The notes: a model not told the origin generated them from the letters alone. 64,000 bases of DNA from Austropuccinia psidii (GCA_023105745.1 JALGQZ010000009.1:39055359-39119358); one strand, 5' to 3'. Positions 22,690-36,459 are shown, counted from the first letter of the stretch. Program-made: numbers and translations.

Positions 22690-25600
22690 ATGACAACCCG
22701 CCGCTATTCCTCAAGGCGTATGTGCATGTGTCAACACTGCTCAACCCAAACACACTCTTCCACTGAGGGTGATAGGCAGGGAGTTGCCTTCACACCTTTC
22801 CAATATAAACAGAACATTAAAAAGCTCAAATCAACCATTGCGCCCAAATCTCTTCCAAACATCCCTACTTCTGCAACAGGATCTGAGTGCCCACAAATTC
22901 TATTGGATCAAATCTTCCCAGCTGATTATTCACAATTGACCCAAAGCATTTTCTCCACTCCAGCGGGTCTCAATTCAACCGCACAGAAACCATACAGTGG
23001 CAGTCAAAACCTTCCCCCACAAGACCTTGGAATGATAATATCTGCCATTCTATCATTAAGGTATAATATACCCTGCAGGGCTTCATGCATTCTCAACCCC
23101 GCCCTGAACCTGCTGATCAAGTCCAGTATCTCAAGCTCAGTTGGTCCCCCCACTCCTGCATTCCATATACCTCAAGATCTCAGTACCATATTTGAACATC
23201 TCCAATTGGAGCCAGTGATTCAAAACTATATATGGTTTCCTCAATGTTTCTTTCTTGATGGCCTTACTGAATCAGTCACAACTGACCAGCCCCACTGTCA
23301 ATGCCATAATGACCCAAATCATCATGATCCCCCTTGTACACAATCATTAGGAAAATTCATCTATTCATTTGAACCCCACACCCAAATCACAACTAACATG
23401 AAGCAAAAATTTATACCAACAAAACATTTCATTTATCAACTATTCAAAAACTGGCTTGCCAGATTTCTCCAGTGGGCTGGAATTATGGAAATTCTGCATC
23501 AACATCAACAATCCCAAACTCCCAAAGGTTCCCCCAAATGTGACATCTGGGATGGATTGGTCTGGAGACGCTTCACTGGCACTATAAATATTCACAACCC
23601 CCCATTCATGTCCATTCCTGGTGCATTGGCCTTCTCCATTTATGTGGACTGGTTTAATGCACATGGAAGGTCAACCCGGTTGGCCAGCATTGGACCTATC
23701 ATGCTCATTTGTCTTAATCTCCCCCCAAGTGAAAGATTGAAGCCAGAGAATTTCTATGTTGCAGGAATCATCCCTGGTACAAAGTAGCCAATTTCCCTTC
23801 AATTGAACTACCTATCAATACCACTCATCAAGGAGCTCAAAGAGCTATGGCAAGGTTACCATTTTTCACCCACCTCAACAGGTCCTTCAGGATGCTTTAT
23901 CCGTGTTGCCATTCTCACAGCCATTGCGGATGTCGTTGCCATGTGCAAGCTTACTGGATTTATTTCTCATTCAGGAAATCACTTTTGTAATTTTTGCACT
24001 ATTCACAAAGCTCAAATTGAAGAAATTGGTCCTCAATTTCACTACACATGCTCATACCAAAATCATAAATCAACCATTGCGAAATGGCTTTGGCCATCCC
24101 CACAACAAAGACAAGCAGTTTTTTCTGAGTATGGAGTGTGATATTCAATTTTGGAAGACCTTCCATATTGGGATGCAACCAGAATTGTTAATCTTGACAT
24201 AATGCATAATTTAATACTTGGAATTTTGAAGGATCATGGAACTTTCAAATTGTGCATTCCAGAGCTCAAATCAAAAATTTACTTCAGGTCCCGCAGGAAA
24301 TCCAATGACACCAACACTTCAGACTCCGATTCCATGACCTCCAACACCTCTCTTGATAAAATGACATTGAGAGAGGCCCGCTCCCTGAGAAGAGACGCAG
24401 AAAAATAATAAATGAGTCACTCTCCACTACTTCCACCCAAAAAAACTACCTCCCAATGCCCACCCCTCACACGCAACAGCCATCTAGTGGTTCTGCGGAG
24501 ATTCCTTAATTTGATGCGGATTTCATCCCCGATTCTGAAATCCCCTCTGAATTGGATATCAGTGCACTGAGTTATCACCAGATCAAGGGTGAGGCTCTGG
24601 AGGATCTCCGAAAAATCATATCTGATACCATAATTCCCTCATCATGGACAAGAGTACCCCACAAAATGGGTTCCCCCTCTCATGGTAGTTTGAAAGCCGC
24701 TGAATGGGCTCTCTTATACAAGGTCTATATTCCATTTTTAATGCTCAGTCAACAAATGTTGTTAAATGAACACAAATCCACCAACACACAAAGAAACATG
24801 GGTCAATCAGAAGAACTTTTAAATGAACTAACCAAGAATACATTCCATTTGATTAGTGCTATCAACATTGCCACAAGCTGGACTGTTTCAACGGATGATG
24901 CAACTGCATTTTCTGAACATTGGAAAAAATTCTGCCTTTCCAATCAACACCTGTTCCCAAAAAAGAAAAGTAAACCAAATCATCATTTTGCTGATCATAT
25001 TCCGAAGCTCTTCCAACGTTGGGGTCCAGCACAAGCCTCAGCCATATGGGGTTATGAGCTCTTGATTGAATTATTTGCAAAGATGACAGCAAATAACAAA
25101 ATATGTATGTCAATTAATTAGATCAATATATTCACATTGATTAAACACATGAAATGAATAAGACTAACTTATTGCAACTCTGAATAGATTATTTAGAGAA
25201 AACCTTACTTCAACATATCAGTCAATGTTCCAACCTTTCTGTTCTCCTGAAATCCCCATCCGTCCCATGTGAAATAAAACAACTTTTTGAATCACAGCCG
25301 CCTGCCCCTTTCCATCACCAAAAACATAACAAACCATCCCGCCATGACCAAGAAAATCATGATTGCCTGGTTGAGTACTTACAGAATTTTCATTCCACAA
25401 GGGAAATAGTTGAATGGATCAGCTTAGACACCACCATACAGTCCACAAGTCATCCCACTTCAAGGATTGTCTCACCTTGGTATTTTCCAGTTTCAAACAT
25501 TAATATTGGGAACAATATATTTTCAACTGAATCCAAAAATGTCAGCAACAGTGTGATATGGTTTCTGAGGGGCAACTCACAATGTTTTGGTGTTATTACT

Positions 25601-25849
25601 AGCATTTTTAAAGTCTCTGAGCCATCTTGCATTCTGAACAATAAATTTCTAATATTAAAAACTTTGAAGGTTGATGTGAACTTCTTACCAGATTGGCTGC
25701 ATCTCAATATTTATAAATCTGTTGGTTTTGATGATGGAAAATTGATAATATCTGAAGAAGAAATAGAAGGTAACTGTGGATTGTATGATAACAAAGTTAT
25801 GTCATGTGGACTGCTTGTAATGATAAAACCGTTATTTCATGATACTTAG
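22690..25849 (+). pseudogene. TNP2-like (CACTA/EnSpm-type) transposase
   Basis: Starts at ATG 22690. An N-terminal Cys cluster (CMCQHC) is followed by CQCHND.., GALAFSIYVDWFN.HG, IASIGPIMLICLNLP, a putative zinc site GNHFCNFCTIH, and NLDIMHNLILGILKDH, the DxMHN signature of TNP2-type transposases. Then HHFADHIP and RWGPAQASAIWGYE, the C-terminal TNP2/DUF4218-like region, and a last domain ending VMSCGLLVMIKPLF (stop 25847-25849). A probable intron lies at about 25105-25188 (GTATGT..AATAG). Damage: TAG at 23785, TGA at 24139 (CGA to TGA likely), a one-base deletion near 24407 and a TAA near 24510. TNP2 proteins cut and join CACTA-type transposons. No CACTA..TAGTG ends were found, so element borders are unknown. 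Confidence 0.75.
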
Positions 25850-26518
25850 TCTACAAAAATGCAAATCTCTCAGATTCATTAGAAATTTTTCTAGTGAAAT
25901 AACTGTATCAAAATTTGGTGACATAAGACATGCCATTGTGACAAGCAAAGCCCATTATTTCACATTGCCACAAAGAAATTACTATTTTGACATTGGGTAC
26001 AGTGTGAATAAGCCAATTTTAATGATCAAATTTCCCACACACTCACCTATCACAGCATCCAAAATGTCCAACTGCGCCATCATCATGCTGGAAGGGGAAT
26101 CGGCCCTTACGCACCCGCCCCCACATGCACATGCCAATGCAACCGCACTTCACCTGCGGTATTGCACGGAGGGCTCTACCAGTGTCATGCGCAAAATGAC
26201 AATCCTGTGGAGGCGGAATCCTTTCATGGATGACCTGGTGAGGTGAAACCCCCCCTCTACATTAAGACTGCCTGAAGGACCTCTTTGATGTATGCATGTG
26301 GAAACAGGCGGGTCTTGTGTAATTTTTACCAAATTTTGAATGGTTGAGGGAGGATCCGGTGGTGAGGAATCTCAGTTGAAGGCACAGGGGAACCAATATT
26401 AGTGGATGTCACAGGATTGGGTGTAAGACCAGAGTGTGACGTGTGCTCGACGTTTGCTTGATTTCCGCTTGATGTGAGCTTGACTTTTATCCTGCTTGAG
26501 GTGAAGTCAATCGCCAAC
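25850..26518. other. Unassigned spacer between TNP2-like gene and copia
   Basis: About 670 bp. Frames such as 25839-26246 (+) and 26326-26520 (-) show no motif. It may be the terminal DNA of the TNP2 element. Nothing further is supported. Confidence 0.4.
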
Positions 26519-28093
26519 AATTAACACAAGATTCTCCCTGGTGCTCAATCACTCCAATTTGCCTAAAGCCTACTGGGCAGAAGCAGTTCAAACAGCTACA
26601 CTCTTGTGCAACATTGTTCCTACCCCATCCAGGACTAATCATAGTCCCTTCTCACTTTGGAGAGGCTAACCTCCTCAGATCAAAAGAAATCAAAATTTTG
26701 GTTTCCAAGTCATCATCTCCCTTCAAAAAGGCCACTGGGAATGCAATTTTGGACCTTCTGGGAACAAAGGGGTATTCCTTGGCTTTGAAAATGACAACAC
26801 CTCATATTGTATCCTTAGAACCATAGACAAAAAGGTAGTAACAACCTGTCATGCTATATTCAATAAAAACCTGTTTCCCAAGGTATCTGGAGACATTGGT
26901 GACTTAATTGTTGCTTGGAGCTCAAGTCATTGGCCCGCAACAGTAGATGAACTCCGAGCTGATGAGCAACGTGAGGACATGTCAAGAGTGGTAGATGAAG
27001 TCCATGTGCCTCATGAAAATGCTTCCAATACTCAGGAACCAAGTCTTGAACCTCATCATCCCTCAAGTCCTAGGCCAAGAATCAATATCATAGGTCCCCA
27101 ACACCCTACTCGCATCACCAGCAACATTCTGGAGCAAAACATTCTTCCCTATTCTAGATGGGCTAATGCTCTTTTAACCACAAGTGGCAATGACCCTAAG
27201 ACTTTTAGACAGGCTTTACTGTCACCAAACAAAGAAGCTTGGTCAGAGGCAATTACCAAAGAATTGAACTCCATGGCATGACTCAATGTTCAGGAGGTTG
27301 TTGATCTTGATCCAGGCTATAGACTGATTGGCATGATGTGGGTCTTCAAGACTAAATGCAATCACCTTGGCAAAACTGTAAAGCACAATGCTCATCTCTA
27401 TGCTCAGGGGTTCACCCAAACCGCTGTAATTGACTACAACAAGACCTACTCACCAACGGGTCATTTCAATTCTCTCCATACCCTGATTGCCTTTGCCACA
27501 ACAAACTCTCTTCCCTTTCACCAAATTGATATTAAGAGCACATTCTTAAATGCTTCTCTAAATGAGACTGTTTATCTTTTGATCCCTCAAGGACTTGATT
27601 TGGCAAGAGGAACACTGTCTACACCTTCAAAAAGCCATATATGGCCTCAAGCAAGCTCCACTCGCTTGGTATGATAGGCTCAAAAGATGGCTTGCCTCTA
27701 GCGGGTTTGCTTCCTGCATTATAGACCCTTGCTTTTTCTATCAAAGCAGAAATCACCCACTGTGGCTTTGTGTCCATGTGGACAACATTGCAATTTTTGG
27801 CACTGATGCGTCATCTTCCAAAACCAAAATCTCAAAAGAGTTTGACATAAAAGACATTGGCCCTGCTGACCTAATGTTAGGCGTAAAAGTCACTCACCTT
27901 CCCAATGAGATCAGCTTAGATCAAAAACACTTCACCGACTCCGTGTTATTTTCATATGGCATGCAAGAATGCAGACCTGTCTCTACGCCACTATTTAGCT
28001 GCAACCAAAGAAGAAGCTCTTGAATTCAAGAAACTTGCAGTAAACTATCAGAGTGCTATTGGTAGTCAACTACTTAAGCACAGCAACATGACC
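26519..28093 (+). pseudogene. Copia pol part 1: integrase end and reverse transcriptase
   Basis: The 5' part of the copia element is missing. The readable protein begins in the integrase (SNLPKAYWAEAVQTATLLCNIVPT), goes through the linker, and enters RT with WVFKTKCN, QGFTQ, FHQIDIKSTFLNA, LQKAIYGLKQAPLAWYDRL and VHVDNIAIFG. In copia the last motif is YVDD; here the second Asp is Asn (AAC), so the polymerase site is dead. Stops and shifts occur at about 26671, 27279 and 27600. The frame is cut at 28093 by GypA-2 and resumes at 38390. The 5' LTR, gag and protease are absent. Confidence 0.85.
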
Positions 28094-30016
28094 TGTAAGA
28101 TGTGACTATGAAACTGATGATAATATTACTATTAATCAACAGTACTATGTCTGTTCTTATGAAATATAATAATAAAATATTATTATAACCACAATTAAAT
28201 AATTAAATAATTATTTCTTTCACGTGTTAAGCACTACTAGTGATTTTAATAGTGAGCAAGTAATTGTCTACAAGAATCAATTACAAGAAGAATATAATAA
28301 TAAAAACTTCTTTTATTAAAATAATAAAATTATTTTAATATATAATTATCTTTTGCAAGAATAATTATAAAGCTAATCCTTGAAGAAAACTATTACTAGA
28401 GAAAAACTTTAATAATTAAAGATAAATGACTCACTAATACTCCAAAGAACTTATTGATAGATAAAAGTAGAGAAATTTGATGTAGAATTGTGGATTTAAG
28501 AGATCAAAATGATTTATAGCAGGATTACAACAATATATAGTTGGATTCTATGATTTCACGTCTTTCTGATTGATTCTGAAAGATTTAAAACACTTAAGAA
28601 TAGTATAACTAATACTTACTTGTTGGTAACAATGATATAAAATGATAATAAGATGATAATGCGGAAAAAACAGCAAGAGAAGGCCTCTTTTAAGTCAACA
28701 ACAGCTCACAGAGGCGTGCCATGGAGCAAACTGAAAAACCAGTGAGTGAGAAAGCATTAAACCCTTTTTGGATTAGTACTTACATCATCTGTTGTCACAT
28801 AAAATTACCATAATTGCTTAATTGATGCTTTTACGTGACTACCAACCCCAATATGGTTAAGAATAAAAGGAGTAACATTTGTAAATATTCTTTTATTCCA
28901 AAGTAATCATTGATTTCCCAAAGTTATCAATTTTATTGACAATTTCATCACAGGTTGTATTTCTGTGAATTTTTGAAGATTCAGTGTTTCACGTAGAATA
29001 ACCAAAAATGGACTGTACGTAAAGCTTTTAATTTTACTAGTAAAACTGTAATTCTTTTTGGTTTTACCATAGATAATACAGTTCTCAATTGGTCCTGAAG
29101 GTTTCAGAAAGATTAATTAAGAATTGTATTTTTAATGAATTTTTGAAGTTTTTACCTCATTTCTATGTAGAATTGCAAATATCAGTGTTTGACTGGTTGC
29201 TATGAGGTAAATCAATGGATACAAGTCCAAAAAGGGTTTTAATTACTCTTTTGGGGTTTATCCATGGAAAGTCATTAAGAATTGACGTGGTTACAGGAGC
29301 CTAAGTAGCTTTTTACCTCCTTGGCACGTCAAAATAGCAGGTTATTTGCTATTTTCTTAAGATTTACAGTAGTTGTGACATGGTAACCAAGTTCACAAAA
29401 GGTTTTGGTTTACCAATTAGTCTAAGATCAGCCATGTATCCAACCTTTAGAGCTGTCCACGCCTCTGAGGCCTCAGAAGTTGGGTACCCTGGCTCTCTTT
29501 GATGTCTTTTGTCACCCTTACGTATTTTTCACGTCAAAATAGAAATTTAAGCTTCAAGTGAGATATCCACTATGGGTGTACCAAAAGTGCATGTAAGAAT
29601 ACCATAATATTAAGTGCTCAAAACATGTATAACACTATTCTTAGTGTATATGTAACATGGGATTTCTCACTTTCCCATTATTTTGGCGTAAAATTAAGAA
29701 AAACAAAAATTTTCATGGATCTTTTATGTGGTATTAATGATGTGGTATTGAATTATTTTCCATATTACCACCTCAAAGAATTAATTTGAGCTTATTCACT
29801 CTATGGAGCTACCCTAGGTGAATTTTGGTGTAGAATCCAAATCTGGACTTAAATCCATGGATTTAGTTACTCAATAAAAAGTTATTCATCTTTTCTGAAA
29901 TCAAAAATGATGAATTTTGAATATATGCATGATTTATGAGTTATGTATAATTCAAAATTTCTTTTTAAGATAATTGTGGCCTATTTGGGTATGTAAAATA
30001 TACCTCAAGGCTCACA
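28094..30016 (-). repeat. GypA-2 left (3') LTR, 1923 bp
   Basis: Begins TGTAAGATGTGAC and ends GGCTCACA; matches 36460-38384 along its full length. AT-rich, no gene. Confidence 0.93.
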
Positions 30017-30156
30017 TTCCCTCCCACCAAAAAATAAAATTGTACTACAATTTTATTAGTGATAAAAGAATAGGGCCCCAAAGGGGGTTAATTTCCACTG
30101 TCCAACCTCTTTACATTACTCAGATCAAGTAATTTAAAGCACATTTATAGACATAT
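30017..30156 (-). other. GypA-2 polypurine tract and 3' untranslated region
   Basis: Directly inside the LTR the minus strand reads TTGGTGGGAGGGAA, a plus-strand primer tract. The rest is short non-coding DNA up to the pol stop. Confidence 0.65.
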
Positions 30157-32248
30157 TCAGGCTTGTGGCCTTCTTTCATGTCTAAATCTTTTTAAAAGTT
30201 TATCTGAGTCAGGTATTTCTGATTCTGCCATCCATTCATCTTCATGTACTGCATTTCTATATCTGACAAGATATTCTCTTTGATTTTTACCCCTAAGTCT
30301 CCTTTCTTTAATGACTTTCTTTATCTTTTTGTCTTCATTCTGTTCCACAGGTGGTACAGTTAAAGGAGTTGGGTTTCTTAAAGGAAACAATTCTTTGTCA
30401 GCTGGTTGATAAGGCTTTATCAAGCTGACTGGAAAGGTGGAGTGTTAATTTTCCAATTCACCACTCAATTCCACTTGAACTGCATTGGTTCCATGTAAAG
30501 CAACAATAACAAAAGGTCCTACATAAGAATCTTTAAGTTTCTTTGGGCCTTTGATATTATTAAAATTCAAGGTTGAAACTAGAACTAAGTCCCCTACTTT
30601 GAAGTCTGGTACTTTATGACTCTTGTCCCACTTCTGGTTTGCATAGTCAAAAGCATCATCCATACTTTGTTTTGTGTGGTCTTTTACTTTATCAAGCATT
30701 ATTTTGAAGCTGGAAGCTGTAGGATGAATGTCAATCAAGTCTTTCCTCAGTTTGTCTTCTGGGAGTGTTGGATTCCATCCCTTTTCTAACATAGCAGGAG
30801 TTTGTCCTGTGGAAGAATGGACTGATGTCTTGTATGCCAATTCTAGTGCAGGTATCAGAGTGCACCAGTCATGGGTAAAGCCATCTGAGTCTTTGAATTC
30901 TAATACATAAGCACAGAATCTCCTGATCATGTCTTCTAAAGTCTGAATAATCCTCTCTGCTAGCCCATCTGTTTGAGGGTGATATGCTGTAGAGAATGAT
31001 AACTTAGTCCCAAACAATCTATGAAGATTGGTCCAAAGTGCAGATGTGAACTTGGGATCTCTGTCACTTATGATATTCTTAAATAATCCTGTATGAGAAA
31101 TAACTCTACTCCATAAAAGAAGAGCTGTATCCATAGCAGTGTCATCTATATGACATGGTAAGAATATGGTAGTTTTGCTATATCTGTCTACAATGACTAA
31201 ACAAGCATTATAACTTCTGTCACCACTTGGAGGAAGTGCTGTGACCCAATCCATGTGAACAACTTCCAAAGGGGATTTTGGTTCTTGAATATGGATCATT
31301 AATCCAAATTTCTTGCCTGTACTCCTGTTTGCTTTTTGGCATCTGTCACAGGTATGGCAATATTCAATGGTTTCTCTTCTCCAAGATGTCCATCATGCAC
31401 AGTTCTTCACTTTTTCAAGTGTTCTGTCTTCTGACAGGTGTCCAGAGTAGATACTATCATGACATTCATGAAGAATTGTATTGATAAGTAATCTACTGCA
31501 CAATTTCATAACACAAGAATGTTTTTTTCTGTGGTAAATGATTCCATCAAACAAGTAAAATCTTCCTTCAGAATAGGAATTTTTCCAAACTTCATCAAGT
31601 GCATTAACTAAAGATGTATCTTTGCAGTCTTTATCTAATAAAGAAGTCAAGATATGGCAATTCTTGTATTGTTTATAAGATTCTCTGACCTCCTCAAAGA
31701 ATTCAGTTCCAATATCAGTTATTTTAATTCCTTCAATTGGAATCTGTGGTTCAGCTTCCAAAGGTACATAAGCTGGGTTATCAGGAGTGTTGGCTAAAGC
31801 CCATCTACTAAGTCCATAAGCATTCTTGTGAATGTTTCCTGCTTTATGAACTATAGTCATGTTTCCTCTATATTCTTGGATAGCTATTTGCCATCTCAAC
31901 ATATGTCTGTTGGGAGTTTTCATGTTAAGAAGTGATTTTACTGCATTACAGTCAGTTATCACTTCAAAAACACTGCCATCAAGGTAATAGTGTAAATTCT
32001 CAAGTGCCCATACCAAACAGCAGCACTCCATTTGGCTTGCACCATATCTGGCTTCTGTTGGTTTTATTTGCCTTTAGATATAACAAACTGGTCCTTCTGT
32101 AGGTTTGCCATCAATAATTTGGACTTGATGTAGGGCTTCCCCTAATCCATCTCCACATGCATCAATGTATAACTTAAAAGGAATATTCCAGTCAGGCATG
32201 AGGGGTAAAGGTGCTTCTGTAAGGGCTTTTTTTTATCTTCTCATAAGC
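30157..32248 (-). pseudogene. GypA-2 RNase H and integrase
   Basis: Minus-strand frame with RNase H ([33 protein letters not shown]), an integrase zinc region ([20 protein letters not shown]), the DDE core ([35 protein letters not shown]), GPFVIVAL, and a chromo-like tail (YLVRYRN..EWMAESEIPD). Stops lie at 30445 (AAA to TAA), 31393 (Trp to TGA) and near 32060; a shift joins it to RT near 32249. NADG is changed to NAYG at the last RNase H motif. Family and order agree with GypA-1. Confidence 0.9.
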
Positions 32249-33656
32249 TTAAATTCTTTCCTGTGTCATCTCAAATACAGTCTGTTGATCACAGATTCTA
32301 TAGAGTGATTTGGCTAGAATTGCAAAGTCTTTCAAATGTTGCCTATAGTAACTAGCAAATTGAGGGAAAGACATCATTTCTTTTTTATTCTGGGGTATTG
32401 GCTTAAGTAGCACTGCTGCCACTTTATTTTTGTCAATACCCAAGCTTAAACCAGAAACAACATGTCCTGATGCTTTAAGTTCTTCAAAACCAAAGTTGCA
32501 TTTCTTAAGTGAAATTTTCATATTCACTTCTGCAACTTTGTGAAGTACTTTTGCAAGTCTTTCAAGGTGCAAATACCATGAGTCAGAACATATGATAATA
32601 TCATCAATATAAATGATAAGCCATCCTTCAGACAATTCTGTGGGGAAGATGGTATTCATCATTCTTTGATAATGAGATGGAGCATTTTTAATGCCAAATG
32701 GCATTCTAAGATACTCAAAAATACCACAGTGAGTGATGATTCTAAGTAATTTCTTAGCTTTAGGCGTAAAAACATCTTGATGGAAGCCTTTTAATGCATC
32801 CATTGATGTTATATACTTGGTTTAGACAATTGAGTCAAGGTCTCTTGGATTGTAGGGATTGGATACCTATCTGGAACTGTGTAGGTATTCAAAGCTCTAA
32901 AATCTCCAACCATTCTTGGCTTATCATTATGTCAAGCAATGATAACAGGTGTTGTCACTTCAACCTCCTCATTATGGCCTTCTTTCCTTAGTACACCAAG
33001 TTGAATTAACTCTTGGATATGTTTCTCCAAGGCTTCTCTAGCTCTGGGACTGGCTGGATAAGCTGGTCTTCTAAGTACTGAGGGATATGGTCTGTCAATA
33101 TTAAGAGTAATATCAACTTCATGTCCTCTTATAGCACCTAATGGTTCATTATCAGAGGCAAATGCAGTATTGTATGTGTATAACACGTCAATAAGTTCAT
33201 TCCTCATTTTTGGTGACAAAGATGGATTAACCTGTGCTTCAACAAGTTGATTAGACACAAATTCATCTTTATAAGTATCTTTGACAGAAGATACCACAGA
33301 TATTTGTTTTGGCATATTGGAAAAGGCAAATTTTTGTCTTTTGTTATCTCCAATTGTGAAATATCTGTCTTTATGGTTATTGATGTCAATACCATAGATA
33401 TTCAAGTAATCATTTCCAAGAATGATGTGCTGAGATGTGCAATTATCCATTACAGCAATCTCAGTTTTCATCCTTACACTTCCTGCTGGGTGTGGGAATA
33501 CAAGATTAGTGTCTAATATACCCAAGGGGTACATATTGTTACTGGCACTACTAAATTATACACCTTCTATTGGTAATAGATGGTTCTTCCATCCAGGAAT
33601 TATAATTTGGAGATAATCTTTGCCCACACAAGTGCAAAATGCCCCTGTATCCAAAT
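32249..33656 (-). pseudogene. GypA-2 protease and reverse transcriptase
   Basis: The protease (LDTGAFCTCVGKDYL) is put out of frame with gag by a one-base loss in an A-run at about 33660, and carries a TAA near 33560. RT follows: HEVDITLNIDRPYP, the REALEKHIQELIQLGVL helix, YEYL-type [18 protein letters not shown] and the catalytic [13 protein letters not shown]. Other damage is TGA for Trp at 32932 and a one-base loss near 32819. The catalytic YIDD itself is intact. Confidence 0.9.
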
Positions 33657-35863
33657 TTACTTTGCTTCAATATCACTCATCAAAACTGATGTGATACAGG
33701 ATGCTCCAGCAGTATAACCCTTTCCTCTAGCAGGTTTTGTCTTACACATTCTGGCATCTTGGATATTGGTCAGGTTGCAGCAATCCTCACTGTACTGTGG
33801 CAAGTGGGTATGGACTTCTGTGACCTCAAAGAAAGCTTTGATGTTTTCAATGGGATAGTCCTCTACTGGTGTATCATCAGAGACTGCAGAATCTTGATCA
33901 GACTCTTCTTTCTCTTCAGTACACTGAATTTCTTCAATGACTTGAACTTCATTGATTTTTGTCTTTTTTGTGCAAGTGTTGGCTAAATGTGAAGTGCTTC
34001 CATATTTATGACATTTTAAGACAGGTTTCTCTGGTCTCTTATCCTCTCTGGGAATTATAGAGGTCATCTTGGATTCTGTTGGGATTTTAGACCAAGTTTT
34101 ACCAATTCTTGTTCTGGCAATGATATCTTCCATAGCATTAATGTAGTCTTCTGTTGAACAGGGTTCTACACATCTGCTTTTGATAGCATGTTCCAATTCT
34201 CCTCCACACTTCCTTAATATTTTCATATTAATCATAGTGTCAGACATATCTGGTTGTAAAGCAGATAATCTGTCTTTTTGTTTGAAGAACCAAGTAAGTG
34301 GTTTATCTTTCTCTGAGTTAAAAATGGCATTTTCAAAGGCATTTTCTATTTCAAACCTCCAAGAATTATTGGCCCATTTTGTAATCATTTTAGATTTCCA
34401 CCAAGACCTATCATGTTTACCATGATCAATCCTCATTTTGTAATACCATTTCTTTGCAGTTCTGGTTAACAGACAGTGTAATTTTCCCACTATGATTTCA
34501 TCAGGTATATTAAAGTCTTCTTGCAACATATCAATAGTCCTGATGAATTCAATATGGTTGTATTCTCCTTAACCAGAGAATGTTGGCCATTTTTCTATTT
34601 TGGGAATATCTCTTGCAGAGTAGGCATTTTCTCCCAAGAATGGGGTGAGACTTTCTTTAACAGAAAGTTTTTCTTCAGTTAAAGGTGTAGAATGTCTTGT
34701 CATATGTGGTTCATGATTCTTATGAATTTGTTCCACACTTGCAATTATTTCATTCTTCAACTTCTGCATTTCACTGTCACTTTTTGCTAAGTGTATAGCA
34801 AATTGGTTGGTATTCTCAACTATTTTTAAGACTTGGTCTTGTAAAATTGTAAGTTGTTTATCACCTTAAAAATGGAAAGTTCTTCCATCTCATCATGCTG
34901 AACTTGGCACATGTTTTCAATTCTTTTTCAAGAATTGGTAATTGAGTCAAATCTGGCATGTGTCACTTGGTGCAATTCAATGTATGTCTTGTCATTTTTC
35001 TTTAATTCAACTATATCTGATGCAATTTTAGTTAACTTTCTATCAAGTTTACCAATTTCTACATTAATACTAGTCTGTACACCAATTATTTGCGTGGAAA
35101 GTTTCTGTTCATCCTTTCCTGCTCCTTGGCTGTGAATTCCATCAGAGTCCTGGCCATATTGAAGACACTGTGCACGGCTGAAGGCTCTAATTTGGGGATC
35201 CTGTACCCTTGTGGGTAAGGTCTGTGCCAATTGGCTTTGCCTTTTCCTTTGCCTTGATGGTTCTTGTGACCTTTCTGCTTCTTCTGAGGTCCCTTGGGCT
35301 TGTCCTTGGACACTTCTGGAGCTGGTTTGGAGCTGGTAGACGCCACTGGTGCTTCTGTCTCCAAAGCTGGAGTCATTTCCAACTCTTTCTTCTGGTCTAT
35401 GGATAAAAGACTTTGGTTCTTCAACCAATTCTTTATCTTTTTGACCTTGTCTTTGCAAGACAGGGGGCTCCATCCTCCTAACAGTTCTATGGTCTTCTCC
35501 TGACCCAGAAAGCTCTTGATGTGTAAGTAGGAGTTCATGGCCCCCTGCCAAAGGCTTGGGCATATTTCCCACTACTCTTCCTTGGCTGCTCTGAACCAAT
35601 TTTTGTACTGGCATTGATATATTTCTATTTCTGCCACTTGAAAATGGTTCAGCCCTGGAAATAATATCATGAATTAGTTCAGGCTCAGAATTCACGTCAA
35701 AATCTGTTGGTACAGACCATGGGGAATGGGGGGCAACTCTGGCATCCTCCAGATGTGTCTTTCTTGTGGAAGATTTGGCACTTCTGGATTTGGTCTTTCC
35801 TCTTCCTTGTCCACATCCATCTGGTTGGACTGAATAGTTGCTTCCATTTCTGGTATGCACCAT
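33657..35863 (-). pseudogene. GypA-2 gag
   Basis: Starts at the ATG of MVHTRNGSNYSVQPDG (35863). The N-terminal third is Ser/Gln/Arg-rich. A coiled-coil-like stretch follows (VEIGKLDRKLTKIASDIVELK). The capsid region has EKWPTFSG, MLQEDFNIPDEIIVGKL, KKWYYKMR and NAIFNSEKDKPLTWFFKQKD-type segments. The single zinc-knuckle remnant is CHKYGSTSHLANTC: the second Cys of CX2CX4HX4C is Tyr. Stops lie at 34928 and 34569 (GAA to TAA), with a frame change between 34928 and 34769. The mutated knuckle would impair RNA binding. Confidence 0.85.
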
Positions 35864-36459
35864 TTTCATGTCAATTTAAAGATAAAAAGTGAAAATATAA
35901 GATAAAATACACACCTTTTGGTGGTAATTTAGCTTTTTCTGAGTTAAATAAGGTGCCTCTTTTAGCAATTTGCACCTCAATACTTTCTTCAGATTCTGCT
36001 TCTGAAGATTCAGGACTATCTATTTATCTTTTACTAAGTCTGTTGCCAGCTGCACAGTATTTGATTAAAGACACTTAAAGAGGAAATATGATAAAAGAAA
36101 TTGTTTTTATGATTTAAGATATTTTAAAAGATTTTTTATAAGTTTTATTATTTTATGATAAAAAAAATATTCTTTTCAAAGAAAAAGTATTTAAAATTTA
36201 AGAATTTGAATAAAAAATTAAGTCAGAGTAACTCAAAGAATAATTTTATAAGTTTTTGGATGTGAAAAAGCCATGTGTAAAAACAATACAAAATTAAACC
36301 AAATTCCTCAATTAAATAAGATTTTCAGACAATTTCAAAAATAATAAAAATAATTTTTCCTTAAATTGAAGAAAAAAAATATTAAATTAATATATTTTAG
36401 AACTTAAAAATATATTAATTAAGGGTACAAGGTTCAAAAAACACGGCCAGGCCCCCAAA
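35864..36459 (-). other. GypA-2 leader and candidate primer-binding site
   Basis: Just inside the 5' LTR the minus strand reads TTTGGGGGCCTGGCCGTG. TGGGGGCCTGGCC begins with TGG and could pair with a tRNA 3' end (CCA); the tRNA is not identified. The remaining ~570 bp are AT-rich leader with no gene. Confidence 0.5.

Noticed and set aside
19700..26500. CACTA..TAGTG terminal repeats around the TNP2-like gene
   Set aside because: A TAGTG occurs near 25890, but no partner CACTA end or 3-bp duplication was found on the left side. Borders were left undefined.
36421..36459. A tRNA gene beside the GypA-2 LTR
   Set aside because: Only a short TGG-initial stretch is present, with no cloverleaf; it is a primer-binding candidate, not a tRNA gene.
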